Shown: positions 8,441 through 16,900 of the stretch, piece by piece
How positions within the stretch are numbered: position 1 is the stretch's first letter
Layout: every line of letters starts with the position of its first letter
Assembly (NCBI GenBank): GCA_013349325.1
Contig: DUZX01000009.1
Location: forward strand, 1-64,000
DNA from: Desulfuromonadales bacterium
Lineage (GTDB): Bacteria > Desulfobacterota > Desulfuromonadia > Geobacterales > Pseudopelobacteraceae
Length of the DNA stretch: 64,000 bases
Reading direction: 5' to 3'
Made by a program: the position numbers and the translations under genes
Notes under the pieces: generated by a model
Database searches by the model: none
Told to the model about the DNA's origin: nothing
What the model saw: the letters and a program-made list of their open reading frames with translations, nothing else

Positions 8441-8920
8441 CTACAGTAAGCGGATCCGTTTTTTAGCACTGAAGTTGAAGCACTGAAAATACATCAGACA
8501 GGTTAAAAGAAACGAGAAGATTGTTGAAGCAAGCACCAGAGGTGCTCCGCTCGCTTTTTTGGCATCCGGAACAAGCGTGACAAAAACAACAAAAAAGGCG
8601 ACGCCGCAGAACTTCCAGAGATCGCCGATCAGTCGTTTTTTGCGTAAGGCAGACAGCTGCTCGACCGACAGCTTGGGTGCGCTGCCTTCAATTTCTACGC
8701 CGGCATCTCGCCAGGCCAGACGGTATACCGGATACAGGAGTAGCAGCTGGACAACAATTGAAACGACAATACTGCTGATAAACTGTTCAGGCTTATGAAG
8801 CGAGGTAAAGCGACTCTGAAAAACGATCGCCAGAACAATCAGCAGTCCGGTCAGAATTGATTGTACGATCCGGTAGATCATCATCTGCCGATTAAGTTTT
8901 TTGAAATCCTGTTGTGCCAT
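8441..8920 (-). CDS. Four-helix inner membrane protein, unknown function
   Basis: A 159-residue protein with an N-terminal amphipathic stretch (AQQDFKKLNRQMMIYRI) and four hydrophobic segments: SILTGLLIVLAIVF, FISSIVVSIVVQLLLLYPVY, FCGVAFFVVFVTLV and VLASTIFSFLLTCLMYF. Between helices 2 and 3 is a charged cytoplasmic loop (RDAGVEIEGS... LRKKRLIGDLW). A GGAG lies 9 nt before the ATG at 8920, better placed than for the in-frame ATG at 8926. I do not recognise a family. It converges with the helicase gene and diverges from the histidine kinase. Confidence 0.7.
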   Translation of the reverse strand: MAQQDFKKLNRQMMIYRIVQSILTGLLIVLAIVFQSRFTSLHKPEQFISSIVVSIVVQLLLLYPVYRLAWRDAGVEIEGSAPKLSVEQLSALRKKRLIGDLWKFCGVAFFVVFVTLVPDAKKASGAPLVLASTIFSFLLTCLMYFQCFNFSAKKRIRLL

Positions 8921-9029
8921 GTGCATACGCTCCGATTGAATCCATAACCCTGTTTCTTAATCGTGCAACCATAGCAGAATACCTCCGTATGTACAAGCGG
9001 ACAATCGCGAGCAAAAGTGGGTGCCGTTC

Positions 9030-9965
9030 ATGAACATCCTTCGTCGCTTATTACATCCCGTTATGGCACTCATCGCAATCCAGCTGGTCTGGATAACATT
9101 GGTGCTGTTCTGGATTTACTGGTTTATCGGCAAGCATCGTGAATTCCGTGAACTTGCCGAAAAATACCGTCCGGAGCTGCTCGGCCAGGGGTACAACTGG
9201 CCGGTCATGGTCGAAGGCCTGGTCATGCTGGTGCTGATCCTGATCGGTGTCTATGTGATATTCGTGTACTGGAATCGTCAGTCGCACCTGTATCTTCAAC
9301 AGCGTAATATCATCGCGCAGGTTACCCACGAATTAAAATCGCCGCTTGCTTCCATACAGCTGCACCTCGAGACGATCCGTCTGCGTAAACCGAGTGGAGA
9401 TCGATTGGATTCGTTCGTTGAGACCATGCTTTCCGATACCGAGCGACTGCATTACCTGATCAATAACCTCTTGATGGCCGCCCGCCTGGAACAGCGCCGC
9501 AAACAGACCGAACGCCGCTTGACGGATCTGACGCAGCTGATGAACGAACATGTTGAACGCGAACGGGCCGGACTGCCGCAGGGGAGCAGTATTACTCTGG
9601 AGGCGGAACGTGCGATGACCGCCATGGTTGATCCGGAAGAAATGAGTATGGTGTTTCGCAACCTGTTCGAAAACGCTGTCCTCTACTCGCCGCAATCGCC
9701 TGAAATTTTCGTATCGCTGATCCGTTCTGGCACTATGCTGCAGATCTCGATTCAGGATCACGGGCGAGGACTGGAAGTCGGCGAACTTAAAAAAATATTC
9801 GAGCGATTTTATCGTGTCCAGCCCCCCGGTGAAAACATTCGCGGGACCGGACTGGGACTTTATATCGTTGAGTCCGTAATCAAGGGATACGGAGGTTCGG
9901 TCTCGGTCACAAGTCCCGGTCCGGCGAAAGGATGCACGTTTACCGTTAAAATCCCTGCAGCGTGA
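9030..9965 (+). CDS. Membrane sensor histidine kinase
   Basis: A 311-residue HK. Two membrane helices (~11-33, VMALIAIQLVWITLVLFWIYW, and ~67-88, GLVMLVLILIGVYVIFVYW) bracket a short ~35-residue sensor loop. HisKA phospho-acceptor motif is VTHELKSPLASI; the HATPase domain has NLFENAVLYSP (N box), DHGRGLEVGELKKIFERFYR (G1/F box) and GTGLGLYIV (G2). No clear HAMP or PAS domain separates the second helix from HisKA. An in-frame GTG at 9021 is the alternative start; the ATG at 9030 has AGTGGG eight bases upstream. The response regulator follows after 9 bp, so the two form a pair. The signal is unknown. Confidence 0.88.
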   Translation: MNILRRLLHPVMALIAIQLVWITLVLFWIYWFIGKHREFRELAEKYRPELLGQGYNWPVMVEGLVMLVLILIGVYVIFVYWNRQSHLYLQQRNIIAQVTHELKSPLASIQLHLETIRLRKPSGDRLDSFVETMLSDTERLHYLINNLLMAARLEQRRKQTERRLTDLTQLMNEHVERERAGLPQGSSITLEAERAMTAMVDPEEMSMVFRNLFENAVLYSPQSPEIFVSLIRSGTMLQISIQDHGRGLEVGELKKIFERFYRVQPPGENIRGTGLGLYIVESVIKGYGGSVSVTSPGPAKGCTFTVKIPAA

Positions 9966-9974
9966 GGTGAGAAG

Positions 9975-10694
9975 ATGACTGATGATAAACCGCAGATCAT
10001 GCTGGTTGAAGATGAAATTCACCTGGCGCGAGGAATCTGCTTTAATCTGGAAGAGGATGGACTGCGCGTCAGCCATTTCGAAACAGCGGAGCGGGCGCTC
10101 ACGGCACTGGAGATAGAGCATTTCGACCTGATTATTCTTGATGTCATGTTGCCCGGCATGGATGGACTCCAGGCCTGTCGTGAGATTCGTTTGCTTGAAC
10201 CGCGCGTGCCGATTCTGATGCTGACTGCCCGCTCTGAGGATGCCGATCGCGTCGAGGGGCTGGAGAACGGGGCCGATGATTACCTGACCAAGCCTTTTAA
10301 TCTGGTGGAGTTTCTCCTGCGGGTCAAGGGGATGCTGCGGCGTTCATCGTGGTATCGTCCGGAGCCCGTTGAAGAGGGGTATCGCTTTGGGGACAACGAG
10401 GTATTTCTGCTTTCGTACCGCGCCAGAACAGCTCAGGGAGAGATTGATCTGACGGAGATGGAGGTACGGGTGCTGTCGCTGTTTTTTCAAAAGGAAGGTG
10501 TGGCCATCCTGCGCAGTGACCTGTTGCAGTCAGTCTGGGGCTACAGCAGCGATACCGAGACCCGCACGCTGGACAATTTTATCGTCCGGCTGCGCAAATA
10601 CTTCGAGCCAGACCCCTCTCATCCGAAACATTTCCTGACGGTGCGTGGTGTCGGGTACCGCTTCAGTCGATCAGGTGACTTGCTGTTGACATGA
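9975..10694 (+). CDS. OmpR/PhoB-family response regulator
   Basis: A 239-residue DNA-binding response regulator, partner of the upstream kinase (RBS GGTGAGAAG). Receiver domain: acidic pair VEDE (~11-14), phospho-acceptor Asp in IILDVMLPGMDG, Thr in LTARSED and Lys in LTKPF. The C-terminal winged helix (~135-235) has the OmpR/PhoB pattern LTEMEVRVLSLFF, VWGYSSDTETRTLDNFIVRL and VRGVGYRF. It ends in a strong terminator. Targets cannot be read from the sequence. Confidence 0.92.
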   Translation: MTDDKPQIMLVEDEIHLARGICFNLEEDGLRVSHFETAERALTALEIEHFDLIILDVMLPGMDGLQACREIRLLEPRVPILMLTARSEDADRVEGLENGADDYLTKPFNLVEFLLRVKGMLRRSSWYRPEPVEEGYRFGDNEVFLLSYRARTAQGEIDLTEMEVRVLSLFFQKEGVAILRSDLLQSVWGYSSDTETRTLDNFIVRLRKYFEPDPSHPKHFLTVRGVGYRFSRSGDLLLT

Positions 10695-10727
10695 AAAAAG
10701 CCCTGCTAACTAACGGCAGGGCTTTTT
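10695..10727. terminator. Bidirectional intrinsic terminator
   Basis: AAAAAGCCCTGC and GCAGGGCTTTTTT form an 11-bp stem with a ~9-nt loop and a T-run on both strands. It terminates the two-component operon on the plus strand and the carboxylase-ketosynthase-thiolase operon on the minus strand. Confidence 0.9.
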
Positions 10728-10747
10728 TCATCACTAAAATCTCGTAC

Positions 10748-11920
10748 TCACGAACAGCGTTGCAGAATGTGGCTGACAACGGTTGCTCCGGTACCGCCGA
10801 CATTCTGTGTTAAGGCGAATTCCGGATCAGGAACCTGATTCTCTCCGGCGGTTCCGGTTAATTGCATGTAAGTTTCGACCAGTTGATAGACACCGGTAGC
10901 ACCGACCGGGTGCCCACGTGACTTGAGGCCGCCAAATGTCGATATTGGCAATTTACCGGTTCGGGTGATCTCGCCGTTCTTGCCGAAGTGAACCCCCTTT
11001 CCTTTCTCGGCAAAACCGGCCGCCTCAAGGCTCAGGGAGGTAATAATCGTGTAGGCATCGTGCAGCTCAAAGATATCGATATCTTCGTGCTTGATACCGG
11101 CCTGCTCCATGACTCTGCGCGTGGAAAGTACCACGCCTTCAAGCACCATCATATCGCGCCGGGAATCGAGGGCCAGCGAATCCGTTCCAATGGCAGATCC
11201 GGCAATCTTGATCAGTGGCAACCCCTGACGGTGTGCAGCCCGGGCAACCTCTTCGGTAGCCAGTATAACCGCTGCCGCACCGTCGCACACCGGTGGAGCA
11301 TCCAAGAGCTTAACCGGATCAACTAACATTCTGGAGTTGAGATAGGTTTCCATGTCGATCTTCTTGTGCAGAAAACCATTCGGATTCGTAAAGCCATTTT
11401 CATGGGCGGTAATCGCAAAATGACCGAAATCCTCAGACGTCACACCATACGTATGCATATAACGTTTCATGAGGCGGGCATTCAGAGATATGAAAGATTC
11501 TCCGTTGATACCTTCCAGCTCCCAGTCCGCAGCAGTTGCCAGGGCAGCAGTCGTGTCATCAAGACAGGCATGTGTCATGCGTTCACTACCACAGACGACG
11601 GCTACATCATGAAATCCTCCGCCAACAGCCATCACTCCCCATCGTGTTGCTGCTGCGCCTGAGCCGCAGGCAGCTTCGACTGTTGCAGCTTCAACTCCAC
11701 GCAAACCGACAACGTCAGCATGCAGCGCCCCCAGTTGCTGTTGATGTGTCAAACGACCGGCGGTCATATTGCCGGTGACGAGCATGCCTATCTGTTTTAA
11801 TTCAATCCCTGCATGCGCAACTGCCCGATTAATAGCTTCCTCAGCCATGTAACGGCCACGAATGCCGGCATTTTTAGTTACTTTTGTCTGGCCAATGCCT
11901 ATCAGATATACGTCTCTCAT
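10748..11920 (-). CDS. SCP2-type thiolase (acetyl-CoA acetyltransferase-like)
   Basis: A 390-residue thiolase-superfamily enzyme. Active-site Cys is in VEAACGSGAAA (~85); ELHDAY and GGLKSRGHPVGATG (~340) supply the His residues and the CoA pocket; the C-terminal QNVGGTGATVV replaces the CxG loop of biosynthetic thiolases. This layout is that of the SCPx/non-specific lipid-transfer thiolases and archaeal acetoacetyl-CoA thiolases, distinct from the PhaA-type thiolase at 24200-25384. It is last gene of an operon with the ketosynthase fusion (29 bp upstream) and the large carboxylase. RBS GGAG is 6 nt from ATG. Substrate is unknown; acyl-CoA condensation or cleavage is expected. Confidence 0.85.
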   Translation of the reverse strand: MRDVYLIGIGQTKVTKNAGIRGRYMAEEAINRAVAHAGIELKQIGMLVTGNMTAGRLTHQQQLGALHADVVGLRGVEAATVEAACGSGAAATRWGVMAVGGGFHDVAVVCGSERMTHACLDDTTAALATAADWELEGINGESFISLNARLMKRYMHTYGVTSEDFGHFAITAHENGFTNPNGFLHKKIDMETYLNSRMLVDPVKLLDAPPVCDGAAAVILATEEVARAAHRQGLPLIKIAGSAIGTDSLALDSRRDMMVLEGVVLSTRRVMEQAGIKHEDIDIFELHDAYTIITSLSLEAAGFAEKGKGVHFGKNGEITRTGKLPISTFGGLKSRGHPVGATGVYQLVETYMQLTGTAGENQVPDPEFALTQNVGGTGATVVSHILQRCS

Positions 11921-11949
11921 AACGACTCCATTAGAAATAAATAGAAAAC

Positions 11950-13881
11950 TTAAAATGTGTCTTTTATATCTTCGACAGACGAGTTAGACGTCTTCCGCGA
12001 AGGACTCATGACCAGTTCAATCGACGATTCTGGTGCGACCACCGCCGGATCCAGCCACATTACGACGTAGCCGCCAACGGCACCGGCACCAAAGCCAGGA
12101 GCAAAAAGCAGTGAACGCTTCGTGAACGCCTTGTCATAAACCGCGTCTGCCATTGCGATAGGAATACTCGCTGACGAAGCGTTTCCGACTTCGGTTATGT
12201 TGAAATAAATATCCTCAGCCTTGATCCCTTGTGGTACGGCAATATCGATTATCATGGTCTTGTTGGCTTGATGGGGCACAATCACGTCGATGTCGTCGAT
12301 CAGCGCTTTGCCCCCCTTGACACTCTTGAGCGAGGTAAGTTCACTCATCATCTGGTCAAGATACCGTTTGACCAGATCCTTTACCTCAGGTCCATACACG
12401 GTAATGTCATTATCATAGTCATGATTCGGCCAGATAATTGAGTTTACTTGACTGAACGGGCCACTGGCATAGGTCTGTACTACTTCTACATCACGTTCAC
12501 CGTCGGTCGGCGCGATTACCATGGCAGCTGCTCCGTCGCCAAAAATCATACGCGACGGACGCGCATTGCCGATTTTGTCGGAGAATTTCTCGGCCATTAC
12601 CAGCAAAACCGGACGATTAACCTCGCGCATCAGACGGACCGCTTCGGCCATACCGTACGGGAAACCGGCGCAAGCGGCAATGATATCAGTCGAGCAATGG
12701 GTCTGCATGATGCCTAACTGTCCCGAGAGCCAAGTTGCGGTTGATGGAATCAACCTGCTCGATGTGCAGGTACAGAACAGCACGGCACCGATTTCCCCCG
12801 GTGCACGACCTGAATGCTTCATCGCAGCCTGAGCAGCCTCCAGGGCGATGTTCTCCAGCGGTTCGGCTGTGTAACGGCGACGCTCGATACCCGTTTTCTC
12901 CGTAATTTCAGCCGCACTCATAGGTGACCAGGATGGCGGAGAGTTGCGGACAACATCATCATTGTTACAAATGACCTCCCCCTTGCGGATCGCGAGCGCC
13001 TCGATCTTCGGGCGAACGGGAGTATCCGTAGCAAGCACTAGCGGCAGCAGCGGCATCACCGGAGCGCATGAAGGAGCAGCCTTTGGTGACTTCGGTGTTG
13101 GCATGGTTCCACTCTTCACGCGATTTATAAAATCAAGCACGTCGCGGTTTTTCGGGTAAAACAGCACGACGACGTCGTCATCTTCCAATTCATCGAATGT
13201 TTTCAGCTTGGCCCGGCTTCTATCCCAAGGGTGCTGGTTATGAAGTACCATGGCCCAGCGCCGGAGCGCTTCAAGCTCTGGCTGCTCCTCAGAGGCATCA
13301 AGAATTTCTATGTCGCTGTAATGCAGGTAGTCGGGATTAAACTTTCCGATGGTGGTCGTCATAGCTTCGGGAGTAGCAAGCGCTTCAGCAATCGTGGCCT
13401 TGATCGGTGGCAGTTCCTGTGCCCGATAGAGCTTATTCGAAAAGACGTCGAAGAGCATATCGAACAGTTCATCCTCTGAAGTCTGGTTCCACATCGCATT
13501 AAGCTTGCCGTAGGCTTCACGAACAATCGCAGCTTTTGCTTTGCCATCCGTCCATGGTTGCAAGAGTGCTACAAAGACATCTTCGCGGTTGCGCGGGACA
13601 TCCCGCCAGCGAGTCGGACGCTTATCGTACATGGTCAGCGCGTAGCGATTTGCCCAGAAAAGGTTGAGGCTGATGTCACGCAACAGATCATAGCGAGTTG
13701 CATAGGAACCGGCGCTAGCCCGCTTGGCGATTTCGGTTCCGGTCGGAGCCTTTCCTTCGAAGTCCCGACGCACGATTGCCTGTAAGTGATCGAGATTTTT
13801 GATAATCGTGAAGTCGATATCAATAAAGATACTGCAGGGAAGCACCAGTTTTCCATGTTTGTTAAGTCTGAACGGTTTCAT
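11950..13881 (-). CDS. Beta-ketoacyl synthase III-like protein with long unknown N-terminal domain
   Basis: A 643-residue two-part protein. Residues ~320-615 are a KAS III/HMG-CoA synthase-like condensing enzyme with Cys404 (DIIAACAGFPYGM), His537 (VIVPHQANKTM) and Asn567 (ITEVGNASSAS), the full Cys-His-Asn triad, plus the GFGAGAVGGYVV end. Standard FabH is ~320 residues. The N-terminal ~290 residues are not a known FabH part; they open with SIFIDIDFTII, which looks like a DxDxT motif of HAD-fold enzymes, and contain mostly helical sequence. A Pro/Ala-rich linker (~258-285) joins the halves. RBS GAGGAG precedes the ATG. Its place between carboxylase and thiolase suggests condensation of a malonyl- or methylmalonyl-CoA unit with an acyl-CoA. 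Confidence 0.82.
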   Translation of the reverse strand: MKPFRLNKHGKLVLPCSIFIDIDFTIIKNLDHLQAIVRRDFEGKAPTGTEIAKRASAGSYATRYDLLRDISLNLFWANRYALTMYDKRPTRWRDVPRNREDVFVALLQPWTDGKAKAAIVREAYGKLNAMWNQTSEDELFDMLFDVFSNKLYRAQELPPIKATIAEALATPEAMTTTIGKFNPDYLHYSDIEILDASEEQPELEALRRWAMVLHNQHPWDRSRAKLKTFDELEDDDVVVLFYPKNRDVLDFINRVKSGTMPTPKSPKAAPSCAPVMPLLPLVLATDTPVRPKIEALAIRKGEVICNNDDVVRNSPPSWSPMSAAEITEKTGIERRRYTAEPLENIALEAAQAAMKHSGRAPGEIGAVLFCTCTSSRLIPSTATWLSGQLGIMQTHCSTDIIAACAGFPYGMAEAVRLMREVNRPVLLVMAEKFSDKIGNARPSRMIFGDGAAAMVIAPTDGERDVEVVQTYASGPFSQVNSIIWPNHDYDNDITVYGPEVKDLVKRYLDQMMSELTSLKSVKGGKALIDDIDVIVPHQANKTMIIDIAVPQGIKAEDIYFNITEVGNASSASIPIAMADAVYDKAFTKRSLLFAPGFGAGAVGGYVVMWLDPAVVAPESSIELVMSPSRKTSNSSVEDIKDTF

Positions 13882-13989
13882 AAAATCTCCTCGCTATAAA
13901 AGGTCGATAGTAAATTACATTATATGCCTGAAGTAGCCACGACCGGAAGCGGCATCCGTCCCGGTCGGAGAAAATCGCCTCATGGCTCG

Positions 13990-16900
13990 TCAGACCGCCT
14001 CTTTGACGACGAACAGCAGGTCACCTTTGTTAACTGCCTGTCCCGGTGTGGGGATAATACGTACGATTTCATAAGTCTTGTCGGCATCGTAGAAAATTCC
14101 ACCCGGATTGCAGGTGTTAAGCGAGACCGGTGCGAAGAGTTTCATCGCCTCAAGCAGGCCGATAGTATCTCTGAGTTTGACCTCTTTACCAACCGGCGCA
14201 AAGGGCGGTTCACTTGGAGATGAAGCGTCGTAGAAAACTCCGGTCGAGGGGGAGAGAACCTTGAGTTCGTTGCTCCCTTCGATCTCAACAGCCGAGCGGT
14301 CCAGAACTACCTGATCAGTTCCGGAAGCCACTTCTGCTTCAGCAATCATCTCGTCAACGTCGATACTTTCGAGGAAACCGGGCAGATATTGGGTATTGTA
14401 TATCCCCTTGCGGAATGTTTCGTCTTTCAGAACACGTTTCAGCAGCGGAATGTTGGTATGAACCCCTTGTATTACGGTACCTTCCAAGGCGGCCAGCAGT
14501 TTGTCAGCGGCATCGTTCCGGTCTTTGCCGGTGACGATAACCTGTGCCATCAGTGAGTCGTAGTAGGGGGTCATCGGCTTGCCAGCCTCAATCATCTTGA
14601 TGACTTTAATGTGGTCTGCCTGCGGAATGCTGAAGGCAGTGACATTTCCGGGGGTCGGAATGAAGGTGATGTTGCCACCTTCCACTGCGGTGCGTTCAGC
14701 AGTAATACGGGCTTCAATCGCGTAGCCCTTCGGTTTGTATACAATGTCAGCAATCGAGCCGCCACCGGCAATCTTGAACTGGTTGGCAACAATATCAACA
14801 CCGGTAACCTGTTCCGTTACCGGATGTTCAACCTGCAGACGGGTATTCATTTCCATGAAATAGATGGCCATTTCGTCCAGATTGAAGATGAATTCAACGG
14901 TTCCTGCGCCGATATAGTCTACCTGATTCGCGATTAACTCTGCATATTTGAGGACATCCTGCTCGAGATTTTTCGGCAGCATGGTCGAACCGGATTCTTC
15001 AAAAATTTTCTGGTTGTTACGCTGTACGGAACAGTCACGCAGGCCGAGAATTCGGCAGTTGCCATGAGCATCGCGCAGAATCTGAACCTCAATGTGACGC
15101 AGGTTGGTAACATATTTTTCCAGATAAATATCACCTGAGCCAAAAGCGGCCCTGGCCTCTGAAGAGATTGTGAAGAAAAACTCGCGGAAATCTTCCGGTT
15201 TTTCGACAACCTTGATACCTTTACCGCCGCCGCCATGTACCGCTTTGAGCAGAACCGGGTAGCCGATGGTCTCGGCTACTTCCATACCGGTTTCGACGCT
15301 GCCAATGATGCCGTGGCTGCCCGGAACGACCGGAACTCCCGCTTTGGTCGCGGTATCGATGGCATTGGTCTTGTTACCCATCAACTCCATACTGGAGAAC
15401 CAGGGACCGACAAAATTGATGCCGCGGTTACGACACATCAGAGCAAAATCAGCATTTTCCGACAGGAATCCGATGCCGGGATGCAGCGAATCAACCTTCT
15501 GTTGTTCGGCAATCCGCAGCACTGATTTGGCGTTCAGGTACGATTCATCAGGAGTATTACCGCCGATGCAGACCAGCGTGTCATTCTCGGTAAGCTGTGC
15601 GGCAACGGCTGAATCCATATCGGCATCCGACTGAACCAGAACGACCTCGATACCTTCGCGCTGGGCGACAAGAACCAGTTTGGCAGCTGTGCAGCCACGT
15701 GCATGAATCAGGGTGCGCTTGACAGGTTTCAGCAATGAACGCTCGTCTACCAAGGTGTTGTGTTCAGCCGAGACGGCATCAACATCGGGGCGATAGAGCC
15801 CCTTGAATACACGGTGGCAGACATCCATGACGCTCTCGACCGGCGTTGGTATGGCCGGATCGATTGCGCGTAGCTGCTTGTCGAGATCGTGGTTGAAGGG
15901 GTGCTTGACCAGTCCCTGCATCGCTCCGGGAACACAGCTGAGGTAGTTGGACAGTGTCACCGTTGAAGGGAGGTAGGAAGGCACAACAATCTGTCCGGCA
16001 AATGGCATGCCGCAACCGGAGAAATAATAGGTCTGTGCCAGTGGGTGCGTAACAAAAGAGGCCTGCGCACCACCGGTGCAGTCGCCGAAACCGAAGCAGA
16101 TGATAGGAAGTTCGTTATCACGTATAAAGCGGGTGATACGGTCATTGACAATCGACATCGAGAACAGCGAACCAGCCCCCTCTTTGGTATTCATGCCGCC
16201 TGAAGAGACAAAGGCAACTACTGGAAGCTTACGGCGCGCGCACTGCAGCAGCAGGTTGCAGAATTTTTCGGCTGACGGCATATCAAAGGCGCCGGCCTGA
16301 AAATCGAGGTTCGAGATCAGGACGCCCACCCTGGTGGCAGGATGATCGCCATCTTTTTTAAGCTTGGCAAGTCCCGTCAGGACGCCGCACGGTTTGATGC
16401 CTTTATCCAGAGCCTTCTCGATCGAAAGACGGAAACCGGGGAAGTTAGCCGGGTCCGACGTCATCAAGTCGGCGTCGAGCTCTTTGAAATCGGTAAAGAA
16501 CTCCGCCACGATCGATTCAAAACGGCAGTTCTTGCCACGTTTGTCTTGCAGCAGAACATCCTGGATTAAAAGGTCGTTGTAGGCAGTTGTCAAACGGTTC
16601 CAGAAATCTTTCATGCCGATATCGCGCAAATTGATACGGCCGTCATAGGCACGCCCCTCACGTTCTGATTCGACGTACTCCAACAGCAGTTTCTCGAACA
16701 GGAAGGTGACGATGGCAAAGAGCGGTTCCGAAATACGGGGGTACTGGATCTTTTTCCATTCCTGTACCGGACGAATGAAGTCTTTCATCTGCGGATGCTG
16801 CAACAGGGTGTTGAGCCAGCTGTAGAAGTTGTCTTCAAGCTGGCTGGAGTCGACGGAACCCTCACCAAACATGGCTTTGAGTTTGTCTGTCGCGGCATGA

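Noticed and set aside
9333..10121. Minus-strand frame of 262 codons opposite the two-component genes
   Set aside because: Shadow of the kinase/regulator pair; no family features.
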